This document shows positions 7,573 to 16,415 of a DNA stretch of 38,228 bases, in pieces. A program made the translations under genes and the position numbers. Under the pieces are notes generated by a model, which was given only the letters and a program-made list of their open reading frames with translations, was not told the origin of the DNA and ran no database searches. Origin of the DNA: Arthrobacter ulcerisalmonis (GTDB lineage Bacteria > Actinomycetota > Actinomycetes > Actinomycetales > Micrococcaceae); assembly GCF_900609065.1 (NCBI RefSeq), contig NZ_UXAU01000036.1, forward strand, positions 1 through 38,228. The letters are read 5' to 3'. Within the stretch, counting starts at the first letter, position 1; the number at the start of each line of letters is the position of its first letter.

Positions 7573-8265
7573 CTACTGGCCCAAGCTCGTTAACCAGTCG
7601 AATCCAGATTCCACTGCCTTCGTTGTGACTGCTGTTCCAGTCGCCTTGGCCAACTCCACGGCCACCTTGAAGTACTTGACACCCTTGGCTGGTGTTTCGG
7701 CAGTCGCTGCTGTCGTCGTCAATGCACCGACCAATTGCATGGATGCAGATCTAGCGGCCGCCCCGCCATGGGTCTCCAGCTTATCGAGGGTGACACGCAC
7801 TTCTTGGATCAGCTGGAGGAGATACAGCCGAGTGGGCGCCAGAAGGGAATCATCGGTCCGTATCAAATCCTCCGCGTGAACCAAGGTTTCAAAGATGTTG
7901 GCTTGATCGTCGCCGAAAGTAGGCTCCCAGTGCACTAGGTCGAGTGTCGTCGCAAGCGAATGAAGAAGGTCTAGAGATGACTCGTCGACTAGAGGGACGT
8001 TGGTTGCGGAGGTCCAGTTAGTGTTCGTCGCGAACAGACCCTGATACCAGGAAGGGACTCTTTTCCTGTACACGGACACATCGGTTCCGGAATCAGCAAG
8101 TGCATTCAGAGCGGCCTCGATATCGGCCAGCCAGTCAAGTGCCCGGCGATGTTCCCACCAAAAACCCTGGTCCGAGGGATCGCCACCTCTGGCAGTCAGT
8201 GCACTCCCATTCGTCTCTACCTCCCACTGACCAAAAAGGGCGAGAAGGCTGCGTGCACTGTTCAT
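7573..8265 (-). CDS. Hypothetical protein beside a resolvase
   Basis: The start is placed at the ATG at 8265 because CTGGGGAACC lies just upstream; the frame is open back to a TTG at 8379 that overlaps the resolvase stop, but that extension has no good ribosome-binding site. The product of about 230 residues is mostly helical, with Trp-rich segments (FWWEHRRALDWLADIEAAL, SWYQGLFATNTNW) and an Ala-rich C-terminus (AVELAKATGTAVTTKAVE). No signal peptide, no clear membrane segment and no recognised family. Confidence 0.55.
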   Translation of the reverse strand: MNSARSLLALFGQWEVETNGSALTARGGDPSDQGFWWEHRRALDWLADIEAALNALADSGTDVSVYRKRVPSWYQGLFATNTNWTSATNVPLVDESSLDLLHSLATTLDLVHWEPTFGDDQANIFETLVHAEDLIRTDDSLLAPTRLYLLQLIQEVRVTLDKLETHGGAAARSASMQLVGALTTTAATAETPAKGVKYFKVAVELAKATGTAVTTKAVESGFDWLTSLGQ

Positions 8266-8375
8266 CGGTTCCCCAGGGTAGTAGAAGGCTCGACCGAGTA
8301 TACCGATACGTCGTGTCCGTTCGGGCTCTAGCCCTAAAGCTCTCGCAAGCTGCTGCCCGCCGCCCGCCTTGCATA

Positions 8376-8981
8376 TCAATGAACGGAATCGGCAGTGTTT
8401 GGGCGTTCCGAGGACCGCGTCGGTAGGTGCCGATACAGCGTGGAACGGGTCAGGCCGGTTTTGGCGGAGATCTGCGCCATGGACGTACCTTTCTCGCGAA
8501 GCAGTGCTGCGTGTTCGAGTTGGTCCGCCGTGACTACTGATGGACGGCCTGCCCGCCTGCCGTGTGAGAGTGCAACTGACCGGGCGTGTGCTGTGCGTTC
8601 TGCCGTATAGGTGCGTTCCATCTGTCCGAAGAGCGCGAGAATGACCAGGGCAAGCTGGTTCATTGGGTCATCCCTGGCTGAGGTGTCGATCTTGAACGGA
8701 TCGGCCAGGGTCCGGAGTCCGATGTTGCGGCTGTCGAGCTCGTGGATCAGGTTCAGGGTGTCCCGGACGGTGCGGCCAAGACGGTCGAGCGTGTGGACTA
8801 CGAGGACATCACCGGCACGGGCGTACCCGAGAGCAGCTGTGAGCCCTGGGCGGACCCTTGTGGCTCCGGACTTCTTGTCGATGTGTATGTGGGCAGCCTC
8901 GATGCCGGCGGCGCGCAGTGCATCAAGCTGTCGGCCGAGGTCCTGTTTTGCGGTCGATACCCGCGCATAGCCAATCTCCAT
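8376..8981 (-). CDS. Small serine recombinase (resolvase/invertase family)
   Basis: The chosen start gives MEIGYARVST, the usual first strand of small serine recombinases, with the nucleophile at S9; an 11-residue longer frame starts at 9014. The catalytic domain continues with VRPGLTAAL, GDVLVVHTLDRLGRTVRD and LFGQMERTYTAERT, and ends in a helix-turn-helix (AQISAKTGLTRSTLYRHLP). These enzymes resolve cointegrates or invert DNA between res sites. A res-like array lies upstream at 9098-9146. It differs from the second resolvase at 14924. Confidence 0.9.
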   Translation of the reverse strand: MEIGYARVSTAKQDLGRQLDALRAAGIEAAHIHIDKKSGATRVRPGLTAALGYARAGDVLVVHTLDRLGRTVRDTLNLIHELDSRNIGLRTLADPFKIDTSARDDPMNQLALVILALFGQMERTYTAERTAHARSVALSHGRRAGRPSVVTADQLEHAALLREKGTSMAQISAKTGLTRSTLYRHLPTRSSERPNTADSVH

Positions 8982-9097
8982 TCCCGAACCGTACCGAAAT
9001 CCTGTTCCTGACATGGTTTTGAGAACGGGATTGTGGAATAGATTTTGGGACGGTCAGGTTACGCGGGATTCCGTGGATCCCGGAAGTGGGGGAGTGG

Positions 9098-9146
9098 CTG
9101 TCGTTTTCCGAAGTCGTCTGCACGGAATGTCTGAAGTCCTCTGCAC
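9098..9146 (-). other. res-like recombination site array 1
   Basis: Read on the reverse strand this contains GTGCAGAGGACTTCAGACATT and then GTGCAGACGACTTCGG-AAAACGACAG. Both repeats share GTGCAG-N-(G)GACTTC. The same two units occur in opposite orientation at 15538-15631. Tn3-type resolvases bind such repeated subsites. The site is 117 bases upstream of the resolvase start at 8981. Confidence 0.6.
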
Positions 9147-9347
9147 AACCATTCCGGCAGCAGGGAGATGGGATCCTCTTGGGCCCCCTAATCGCTGGGG
9201 CGGCATGTCAGCATGGACCCTTATTTTGCGGGGGTCAGGAGTGTCAGAATCTGGATCCGAGGTAGTAGCCCAAGAAGCCTGCAAAGACTGTCACGCCGAC
9301 TCGGCAGCACACGGCGATCGGGGGCCTGAACCAAGCTTTTCGTTTTT

Positions 9348-10901
9348 TCAATTCTTAGCCGCCGTAGCCAGGCTCTCACTGTCTTGGGCGTACTGGCCTT
9401 TCTGGAGCAGCAGGATGTTGTTCTCACGGTACGTCTCCCGGAATCCTTTTGAGGCGAGGAATTTCAGCGCGGTGCTTGGGCTGTAGTTTCCGTCTCCACC
9501 GCCACCCGTGTTGTCCTGAGTGAGGTCAACGATGGCCCATTGAGCTTGATCGGACTGCCGGCCGATCATTCCGACAGACGTACGGTTGGTCAGGTGTGGC
9601 ACGAGCCGGTCATCTGCTTCCACTAACGCACCGTCGGGAACCATGCTTACAATCCGTTGCTGGGCCTCGATGTGTGTAGTGGCATCTGAGGATACGGGCA
9701 TGAACAGCTGGTGAAGCGGAAACAAGGCTGGAGCAAGAGCTGTCCCGATGAAGACACCGGACAGGAACAGGGCAGGAGCGATGGTGCGCAGGCAGTCAAT
9801 AGCCTCATGGCGCCGGATGAGTTTGGCCAGCACGTCCACTGCAGCCATCACGAGAATTGGGGCTAGCACGGCGTTGTACTGGAACCCAGTGCCCCACGTC
9901 CCGGGCCTGTCGCTGAGTAGTCGGCTGAGCAGTATGGGCGCCGCCAGCAGCGCGTAGGCGGATCCGAGTGGCAGAAGGCCTACCGGCGCAAACAGGGCAG
10001 CCCACAGGAGCTGTTTCGATTCGTTGTTCAACAGCAGGGCCAAGGTCTTAAGTGGGTGGGCCAGGATGAAGAGTACGGCAGCGCCCAGTGTGGGCCCCAG
10101 GTCGGAGTATTGCCAGTAACCAAAGGTTTGGCGGGCGTTGAAGTGCGGAATGACGACGCCGGTCACCGCCAGATAGGCGGTGAGCCCCAGTGCTAACAGC
10201 ACTATTCCAAGCCGCCATTGCCGACGGAGAAGAATAATCAAAGCGACGGCCATGACCATGAACCCCATGTCTTCGCGGACCATCAGCAGAGCCAGGCAGA
10301 CCATAACCACGGTGCGGTATTTTCTTTGGTCCAGTGCATGGATGATCCAGGCCACCAGCGGCACACCAAAGGCGATTTCGTGGAAGTCGAATCCCACTAA
10401 CCCTTGGATTGGCCACCAAAAAAGGTAGCCAGCGCTCACTAGGAGTCCAGGCAGCCACCCCAGACGGGAGCGCGTAAAGAAGTAGACCGGAAACACGGAG
10501 ACGGCCAACAGCACTGCCATCGCTATACCTAGCATCCGAGGGTCGTCCCACAGCCAATAGAGCGGCGCCAGTGTGGCCAGGATTGGGTGGAAGTGGTCGC
10601 CCAGGATGTTGAAGCCAGGGCCCTTGATTTGGCTGTAGGGCGCTGCAAGTTGTGAGTATTGGCGGACTACCTGATCGAAAATGCCCAGGTCGTAGCCTGC
10701 TGACTGGAAGCGGGAAAACCTCTGGAACGAGAACGTGGAGTAAAGCACGGCGGCGGCGAACGCCAGGACTGTTATCCAGCGCAGATCCGGGGCTAATGGG
10801 CGACAGACCTGGTGCAGCAGTTCTTGCCGGAGTAGCTGAAGTCTTCCGCTCCGGACTTGGCTGGCCGTACTTCGGACGGCCTGTTCACTGACCACTGACA
10901 T
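9348..10901 (-). CDS. DUF2079-family polytopic membrane protein
   Basis: The 517-residue protein has about ten hydrophobic segments from residue 40 to 390 and a soluble C-terminal domain of about 120 residues. The signature after the first segment, SFQRFSRFQSAGYDLGIFDQVVRQYS followed by GDHFHPILATLAPLYWLW, is typical of DUF2079 proteins, which are thought to be related to glycosyltransferase-like membrane enzymes of the GT-C kind (inference). AGGGGGAACC precedes the ATG. It lies downstream of the two-component genes in the same direction but separated by about 180 bases. The substrate is unknown. Confidence 0.8.
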   Translation of the reverse strand: MSVVSEQAVRSTASQVRSGRLQLLRQELLHQVCRPLAPDLRWITVLAFAAAVLYSTFSFQRFSRFQSAGYDLGIFDQVVRQYSQLAAPYSQIKGPGFNILGDHFHPILATLAPLYWLWDDPRMLGIAMAVLLAVSVFPVYFFTRSRLGWLPGLLVSAGYLFWWPIQGLVGFDFHEIAFGVPLVAWIIHALDQRKYRTVVMVCLALLMVREDMGFMVMAVALIILLRRQWRLGIVLLALGLTAYLAVTGVVIPHFNARQTFGYWQYSDLGPTLGAAVLFILAHPLKTLALLLNNESKQLLWAALFAPVGLLPLGSAYALLAAPILLSRLLSDRPGTWGTGFQYNAVLAPILVMAAVDVLAKLIRRHEAIDCLRTIAPALFLSGVFIGTALAPALFPLHQLFMPVSSDATTHIEAQQRIVSMVPDGALVEADDRLVPHLTNRTSVGMIGRQSDQAQWAIVDLTQDNTGGGGDGNYSPSTALKFLASKGFRETYRENNILLLQKGQYAQDSESLATAAKN

Positions 10902-11084
10902 GGTTCCCCCTAGCTATCGCTGTACGTTGTGCCTGTTTTTGGGCAGCACGCATCAACCGGGGCACTCCGGTGCGTGTTGTTGAGAAGAAGAGAAAGCCAC
11001 CACCCATGGCGTCCCGCGGAGGCTGGGCCTCCCGGGCATTACATCGGATGAGTCCTTCCGGTTAGCGGCTTTCCGTCATGGGCA

Positions 11085-11768
11085 TCAGCCCAATAAGCGG
11101 TGTTCGTAGGCGAAGGCGACGAGCTGGATCCTGGTGCGGACGCCGAGCTTGCCCAGGATGCTGCGGACGTGGGATTTAACGGTGGCTTCCGAGGAAAAAA
11201 CATTCGCCGCGATTTCGGCGTTACTCAGTCCTTTGGCTACCAGCAGAAAGACGTTCTTTTCGCGGGCTGTCAGTTCCGCGATGGATTCAAGATCTGGTTC
11301 AGCTGCAGGGGCCGTGGAGGAGTGTGCGAAGAGCTCGTGGGCGGCTCCAGGGGCGATCACCGCGTGGCCGGAATGGACGGTTCTGATCGCTGCAAGCAGG
11401 AACTCCGGCTGGGCACTCTTGAGCAGGAATCCGCTGGCACCGGCCCGGATGGCCTGCACCACGGCTTCGTCCCGGTTGAATGTTGTGAGGGCGATAATCT
11501 TTGGCTTCTCGCCTCCGCCGTCCCGAGCTGAAGTGACAATGCGTTGCGTTGCCTCGACCCCGTCCATGACGGGCATCCGCAGGTCCATGAGCATCACATC
11601 CGGTGCTGAGGACCCTGCAAGGGTCACTGCCTCCTGGCCGTTGCCCGCGCTTCCGCAGAAGACCATGTCAGGTTGGGATCCAATCATCATCTCCATGCCG
11701 GCCCTGAAGAGGACCTGGTCATCGACAAGGGCAACTCTGATGGGGGCGCTACTCTCGAGCTCATCCAT
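11085..11768 (-). CDS. NarL/LuxR-type response regulator
   Basis: The start MDELESSAPIRVALVDDQ is chosen because it overlaps the end of the kinase gene by 8 bases and gives a standard length of 227 residues; the frame is open further upstream. Receiver: VDDQ (D16-D17) and phospho-acceptor D62 in VMLMDLRMP, with the ALTTF and GFLLKSA switch elements. The C-terminal LuxR helix-turn-helix begins LTAREKNVFLLVAKGLSNAEIA and continues ATVKSHVRSILGKLG. It would bind DNA when phosphorylated by the adjacent kinase. Its targets are unknown; the downstream DUF2079 gene is one possibility. Confidence 0.93.
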   Translation of the reverse strand: MDELESSAPIRVALVDDQVLFRAGMEMMIGSQPDMVFCGSAGNGQEAVTLAGSSAPDVMLMDLRMPVMDGVEATQRIVTSARDGGGEKPKIIALTTFNRDEAVVQAIRAGASGFLLKSAQPEFLLAAIRTVHSGHAVIAPGAAHELFAHSSTAPAAEPDLESIAELTAREKNVFLLVAKGLSNAEIAANVFSSEATVKSHVRSILGKLGVRTRIQLVAFAYEHRLLG

Positions 11769-13074
11769 GGCTGCTGCTTCCCACTGCGGCCACTTCCTCT
11801 GGGACCGGGCCCGCGGCTTCTTCCGCCGCCCCAGCATTCTTGAGCAGCGCACCGTAGGGGATGAAGGCGTTGACGAGGAATTCGTTGTGGTCCTGCTCTG
11901 CTGTAAGCCAGCCGCCGGCCAGTCGTGCCCGCTCGCGCATTCCAGGGATTCCCCGGCCCATCCCGGCCGCTGGGGCCAGGTCCTGCCGCTGCTGGTTGTC
12001 GCGGATGGAGCTAAAGACCTGGATTGCCAGCCCGGGTCCGCTCCAATCGAAGTGGACTCGCACGTGCGCCCCCCGGCCGCCGTGCTTCAGTGCATTAGTG
12101 AGTGATTCCTGCACGATCCTGTAGACCGCGACCTGCTGGCCCTCGGCCAGCACGACAGGGGTGCCCGAAGCGGTCTGGGAAATGTTCAGCTTGTCCGCCA
12201 GTTCCTTTATCAAAGCGCCCACATCGCCTACCCCGGGTTGCGGCCCGGTGAGTCCTTCATCTCTGCCGCCGTCAATGACCCGTTGGGTGTCCACCAAGGC
12301 CTTGCGGGCTGAGTCGGCGACATTTTCCAAAGCAGCCCGGACAGGGGCAGGCAAATCCTGGCTAACGTAACGAGAACCGTCCGCTTGAGCCACGATAACC
12401 GCGAGAGAGTGAGCGAGGACATCGTGGAGGTCTCTGGAGATACGGCTGCGTTCCTGCTCAAGAATGAGATCCACTTCGGCAGCGTGCAGCTTCACCTCGG
12501 CCGACCGGCGCTCCCTAGTAAGCAGGGCGCGTTCTTCAAAATTCCGGATCAGATAGCCGGCCAGCCAACAGGTCAGCATGATGACAAGCAGGAGTGACGC
12601 GCCCGCAGCCCAGTAATTAGCCATCGCTTCAGGGTCGGCGAAATTATTGATGAGGACGAAACCGCGCCCTGTGGAGCTGCCTGTATATTGCCGCGAGAGC
12701 AGCAGAAAGGACATGACCCCGGCGTAGACGGGTGACAGCCCGAGCGCCGCCCAGCGGACCCACCGCTGGCCGTTATAGGCCACAAAAAATAAGGCGAACG
12801 GGACAGCGAAATTCATCGTCCAGTAATGGGGAAACACAGGGTTCACCCAATGCAGGCCCTGCGCCAGCAGGTAAGCACCCACAGCTGCTAATGCCAGCAA
12901 GGGATAGCGGGCAGAGACCGCGACCACCGCTGTGAAGATGACCAGCGTGTGCGCTACCGGCCAGTCCCAGAAGCGCCCGTAAGCGGGAACCAGGCTGAAG
13001 TACCAGAAAGCAAAGTAGCCGCCCGCTACAACCAGCGCACCCCAATGCCGTGTAAACCCCCGAAGAACCCTCAT
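11761..13074 (-). CDS. NarL-family sensor histidine kinase
   Basis: The 437-residue protein has six or so membrane segments (residues about 12-175), a short coiled linker, then the HisKA_3 box ERSRISRDLHDVLAHSL with the phosphorylated H217. The ATPase domain has the N-box VQESLTNALKHGG (321-333) and the G-box GMGRGIPGMRERA (371-383). It lacks a large extracellular sensor, so sensing is probably by the membrane part, as in intramembrane-sensing kinases (inference). It is translationally coupled to the response regulator that follows. Confidence 0.93.
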   Translation of the reverse strand: MRVLRGFTRHWGALVVAGGYFAFWYFSLVPAYGRFWDWPVAHTLVIFTAVVAVSARYPLLALAAVGAYLLAQGLHWVNPVFPHYWTMNFAVPFALFFVAYNGQRWVRWAALGLSPVYAGVMSFLLLSRQYTGSSTGRGFVLINNFADPEAMANYWAAGASLLLVIMLTCWLAGYLIRNFEERALLTRERRSAEVKLHAAEVDLILEQERSRISRDLHDVLAHSLAVIVAQADGSRYVSQDLPAPVRAALENVADSARKALVDTQRVIDGGRDEGLTGPQPGVGDVGALIKELADKLNISQTASGTPVVLAEGQQVAVYRIVQESLTNALKHGGRGAHVRVHFDWSGPGLAIQVFSSIRDNQQRQDLAPAAGMGRGIPGMRERARLAGGWLTAEQDHNEFLVNAFIPYGALLKNAGAAEEAAGPVPEEVAAVGSSSHG

Positions 13075-13425
13075 AAAGCCACGCTATCCCGGGCAGAACA
13101 AAGAAAATCCTCAATTGGAGACCTCCTAGCCCTGCGGCTATCAAGAAATAGCCGCAGGGCTAGAAAAACCCGTTCCGAAAGTACAAGGAGACGGACGCGA
13201 GGCGAGGCATACCCCAGGATCTACGGCACCAGCAACCGGCCGCCGGCCTTCCGCCACGGAGCGGGGACGCCCGGTAAAGGATCGGCTTACGGACACATCG
13301 CCTGGTGGCCTCGAGAGATTTCCAGTCAGTACCTGCAGCTCAGGTTCTCTGTGAGGCGAGTGCCCCAAGCCGTCCACAGTGCAAGACTGTTACGACGCAA
13401 GCTTTGAAGCTGTCTCGGGGGAAAT
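13075..13425. other. Intergenic region between divergent genes
   Basis: No gene is supported here. It must hold the promoters of the kinase operon (leftward) and of the gene at 13426 (rightward). The most striking structure is the perfect hairpin at 13126-13163. Confidence 0.5.
13126..13163. repeat. Perfect 16-bp inverted repeat
   Basis: CTAGCCCTGCGGCTAT (13126-13141) and its exact complement (13148-13163) are separated by CAAGAA. No T-tract follows in either direction, so it is not a standard terminator. It lies 52 bases upstream of the kinase start and could form a hairpin in that mRNA leader, or be a protein-binding site. Confidence 0.7.
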
Positions 13426-13827
13426 ATGACTGAACAGTCCAACATTCAGAATTTGAAGAATCCAATGCACGTCAGACTGGCTAGGGCTTTCCGAATCAGT
13501 GACCTGACGGAATTTGAAGCACGCGTCCTTGAAAAGGGGTACGTGTCACGAGAGGACTACGAGGAAGCGTATCGCCTTTGGATCCAGCGAATGACCCTTG
13601 AAGGGTTCGTAGTAGAGGACGTTAAGGACAGCAATGGGTACTACATCCCAAACTGGTCATCAGAGGCACGAGATGAACTCCAGCAGCGAAATGCTTCCAC
13701 TGCCGATGTCTCCCGGTATGAGGGAGAAGAGCGGGCTACCGTGCATAGACTCCAAACTGGCACGTTCCTTCTGGTCAATGCCGTTTTTCACGAACAATCA
13801 CGCCCGAGCGGCATCTTGGACGACTAA
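13426..13827 (+). CDS. Hypothetical protein
   Basis: The 133-residue protein starts at an ATG preceded by GGGGGAAAT. It is soluble and charged. The centre (RVLEKGYVSREDYEEAYRLWIQRMTLEGFVVE) is predicted to be helical, and the end (FLLVNAVFHEQSRPSGILDD) may be truncated. No family is recognised. It stands alone between divergent and convergent neighbours. Function unknown. Confidence 0.55.
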   Translation: MTEQSNIQNLKNPMHVRLARAFRISDLTEFEARVLEKGYVSREDYEEAYRLWIQRMTLEGFVVEDVKDSNGYYIPNWSSEARDELQQRNASTADVSRYEGEERATVHRLQTGTFLLVNAVFHEQSRPSGILDD

Positions 13828-13934
13828 AGCAGTCGCGGGCGTCCCGAAACGGCTGTCCGCTCAGGGATCCCTTACCGGACGCTGGTCAATTGGTTTGTTC
13901 GTCTCAGTCTCAAGGGAGGGGGCCTATCGACGAG

Positions 13935-14237
13935 CTAGCTTGATGGGTGGTCTGCGCTGGCGGCTAGTCGTCGCAGCTCTTGAATATGGCCTTTAAAGGC
14001 CTGTGAACCTGCCTTTGTCATGTGCGCCCAGGTTCGGGTTCGGGTGTTGACCGTGCCTTTTCTCAGGTCGACGTAGCCGGCCTGTTCAAGGACTTTCAGA
14101 TGCTTACTCAGGACCGAATCACTGAGGGTGAGACCATCACGGATTACGCTGAATTCCACTTCTCCTGCACCGGCTAGGAGCGAGCAGATACGTAGTCGGG
14201 TCGGAACGTGAATGATCTCGTCAAAATCCGCCTCCAT
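13935..14237 (-). CDS. Winged-helix transcriptional regulator
   Basis: The 100-residue protein has a short winged-helix fold: PTRLRICSLLAGAGEVEFSVIRDGLTLSDSVLSKHLKVLEQAGYVDLRKG, with the recognition helix in SDSVLSKHLKVLEQ, followed by a wing and a C-terminal helix. This is the compact ArsR/PadR-like type often paired with a membrane protein. Its start overlaps the stop of the upstream membrane-protein gene by one base (TGATG), so the two are coupled. No metal-binding Cys or His motif is seen, so the ligand is unknown. Confidence 0.8.
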   Translation of the reverse strand: MEADFDEIIHVPTRLRICSLLAGAGEVEFSVIRDGLTLSDSVLSKHLKVLEQAGYVDLRKGTVNTRTRTWAHMTKAGSQAFKGHIQELRRLAASADHPSS

Positions 14238-14710
14238 CAGTACGGGGTTCCAAGTGAAGCGGCGAGTTTCTTATCCATCGCGGGCCCACATACAAGCGTG
14301 AGGACAAGCGCCAGTAGGCCAGCAATATAAGCAGCCCACTCACTTCCGCTGAGGGCATGGACCACGAGGGCGCCGATAACGAGAACCGCAAAACCAGCCA
14401 GATAGAGCAAGCCTAGAGCTCTGCTGCCTCTGTGCGTATAAACGTCGATTATCACCCGGGATCGAGCTGACTGCAGGACCGGCAGTACGCAGAAGATGAT
14501 GATGGAGGTTCCCAGGGCTAAGATCGCCCAGCTATGGGAGTTGAACAGCACCAGCCCGATGATAAACAAGGCCACCGCTATGCCTTGAGTTGGATACAAC
14601 CAGGCAGGGGAACGGACAAAGGGGGCCAGGGCACGCTGTGAATCGGCAACCGAGTCCAGCGCCTGCTGTGCCTCCAGTGGATTGGGCCGCGCATTGCTTT
14701 CGTGTGTCAT
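14237..14710 (-). CDS. Four-TM membrane protein coupled to a winged-helix regulator
   Basis: The 157-residue protein has a soluble N-terminus of about 35 residues and four hydrophobic segments (about 41-58, 63-80, 98-116 and 124-143), ending in a short basic tail. No catalytic motif is visible. It is the first gene of a two-gene operon with the regulator that begins at its stop codon. In similar pairs the membrane protein is thought to be under control of the regulator. Function unknown. Confidence 0.7.
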   Translation of the reverse strand: MTHESNARPNPLEAQQALDSVADSQRALAPFVRSPAWLYPTQGIAVALFIIGLVLFNSHSWAILALGTSIIIFCVLPVLQSARSRVIIDVYTHRGSRALGLLYLAGFAVLVIGALVVHALSGSEWAAYIAGLLALVLTLVCGPAMDKKLAASLGTPY

Positions 14711-14923
14711 GTCACCAACTTAGACTTTCCATTGAGGAAACTCAAGCCTTTCCGCTAAGGAAAATGTATTGCGTTCTTTGTCCGTAAGCCGGTCGATCAC
14801 CGTGCCGCGAAATCCCTCCGCGATGTCCCGCGCTGCTGCTGGCTTGGTTCATGTACGTAAGACCCGCACGATCAAATGCACGATGCCGGGGGGATTACTG
14901 CAACGATGTTCCTCATGACTGGA

Positions 14924-15499
14924 ATGAAGATCGGTTATGCCCGGGTCTCGACAAACGACCAAGACCTAACCGCCCAACGCAACGCCCTCCTCACCCTGGG
15001 TGTAGAGGAGGCTCAGATCTTCGTAGATCACGGGCTTACAGGAACTAACCGCCTGCGCCCCGGGCTCCGTGAAGCGATGGCCGCATGCCGTGCCGGCGAC
15101 ACGTTGGTGGTCACCAAGCTCGACAGGTTGGCACGTTCCCTTTCTGATGCCAAAGACATAGCCGATGAACTGACAGGCAAAGGAGTAGTGCTCAGCCTCG
15201 GTGGCAGCACCCACGATCCCACTGACCCCGTAGGCCGGCTGCTGTTCAACGTCCTGGGAATGGTGGCCGAGTTTGAGGCGGACCTGATCCGGATGCGCAC
15301 CCGCGAGGGCATGGCGGTCGCAAAGGCGAAGGGGCGATTGAAAGGCAAGCAGCCGAAATTATCCAAGACACAGCGGAAGCACCTTCTGACGCTGCACGGC
15401 GCCGGGGAGCATACGCAGGCTGAGTTGGCGGAGCTGTTTAGTGTGTCCCGGACGACGGTGTACCGCGAGCTCCAACGGCAGACGACTTCTGCGAAATGA
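14924..15499 (+). CDS. Small serine recombinase (resolvase) number two
   Basis: The chosen start gives MKIGYARVST with nucleophile S9; upstream in-frame ATGs at 14906 and 14915 cannot be excluded. Catalytic features follow: RPGLREAMAACRAGDTLVVTKLDRLARSL and GMVAEFEADLIRMRTREGM, and the end is a helix-turn-helix (TQAELAELFSVSRTTVYRELQ). It belongs to the Tn3-resolvase/DNA-invertase class. It differs in sequence from the resolvase at 8376 and points the opposite way. A res-like array lies immediately downstream at 15506-15631, an unusual place since res is normally upstream. Confidence 0.9.
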   Translation: MKIGYARVSTNDQDLTAQRNALLTLGVEEAQIFVDHGLTGTNRLRPGLREAMAACRAGDTLVVTKLDRLARSLSDAKDIADELTGKGVVLSLGGSTHDPTDPVGRLLFNVLGMVAEFEADLIRMRTREGMAVAKAKGRLKGKQPKLSKTQRKHLLTLHGAGEHTQAELAELFSVSRTTVYRELQRQTTSAK

Positions 15500-15505
15500 C
15501 GGCTC

Positions 15506-15631
15506 GTGCAGGCGACTATGAAGCGGAGTGCAGCACCGCGCAGGGGACTTCTGACATTTTCCTGTTCACACTCGTCTGCACTGCCCCGGAATTCCGCGGG
15601 CCCTTGTGCAGAAGACTTCGGAAAATGACAG
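15506..15631 (+). other. res-like recombination site array 2
   Basis: Three repeats in one direction: GTGCAGGCGACT (15506), GCGCAGGGGACTTCTGACATT (15538) and GTGCAGAAGACTTCGG-AAAATGACAG (15606-15631). An inverted unit CTCGTCTGCAC is at about 15571. The second and third repeats match array 1 (9098-9146) at nearly all positions but in inverted orientation. This is the three-subsite plan of resolvase targets. Confidence 0.6.
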
Positions 15632-15673
15632 TGGCCCGCGCTGGCTGTCCTACAACCAAGGAAATGGAACGTC

Positions 15674-16390
15674 TTGTGGTTAGCTTCATTCGTGATGAGA
15701 GCACCGGGAAAGAAATGGCGGAGAGTCGGCTTCTGGGTGCTGTTGGGAGCACTGGCGGCGGCTGTCGTGGTGCCAGCTCTTATTTGGCCTTCCGCGGTTT
15801 GGGCCCCTTTGATTTCTGCCGCAGCAGCGGTTGTGTCCGCAGCGATAGCGGCTAGGAAAGCAGATGTCAGTGCGGACGACGCCGATCGCGCTGAGGCAGC
15901 GCAGGCGACCGCCGAGAAAGCTGCAAGGGCCGCCCATCTGGGGCTTGCGTATCAGGCACACCCGGAAGTTGGAGTGTGGTGGTACCGCCCAGCATCACCT
16001 AAAGACTTCACCCACTGGGATTTGCACCTGACGGCTGACCGGCCAGCGAAGAACATTGTGGCCGAGTGGCACTTTGTTGATGGCCGGGAACCCGTAAGAG
16101 GAAGCTGGCCCGAAATCGAACCAGGTCCAAATGGTCTCGGCTTGCCCACGACGCGCTTAGTGATCCCCTTAGGGATTCCAGCCTCAGTAAAGCCAGCCGA
16201 TGTGTATCACTACCTCGCCAGGGGAACTCTTGAATTCACTGATGCGGCGGGTTTGGCACGGTGGAGGACGACATGGCGATACGTCCCTCTGGGCCCTGAG
16301 GATGACCCTCGCATGCAATTCCTCAACGCGCCGAAAGCCGAGTATGAATCAGAGCTCGTGGAACTTCTCGAACTGCCCGACTTGGACTAG
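15674..16390 (+). CDS. Hypothetical membrane-anchored protein
   Basis: The TTG at 15674 has AAGGAAATGG upstream; an ATG at 15695 is the alternative. The protein of about 230 residues has two N-terminal hydrophobic segments (about 18-38 and 42-60), an Ala-rich charged helix (ADVSADDADRAEAAQATAEKAARAA) and a soluble domain with WDLHLTADRPAKNIVAEWHFVDG. No family is recognised. It lies directly after res array 2, so it may have arrived with the resolvase module. Confidence 0.6.
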   Translation: MWLASFVMRAPGKKWRRVGFWVLLGALAAAVVVPALIWPSAVWAPLISAAAAVVSAAIAARKADVSADDADRAEAAQATAEKAARAAHLGLAYQAHPEVGVWWYRPASPKDFTHWDLHLTADRPAKNIVAEWHFVDGREPVRGSWPEIEPGPNGLGLPTTRLVIPLGIPASVKPADVYHYLARGTLEFTDAAGLARWRTTWRYVPLGPEDDPRMQFLNAPKAEYESELVELLELPDLD

Positions 16391-16415
16391 GCACAGCGGA
16401 TAGAAACCAGTCATC

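Noticed and set aside
13126..13163. Hairpin as intrinsic terminator
   Set aside because: Neither direction has a following T-tract.
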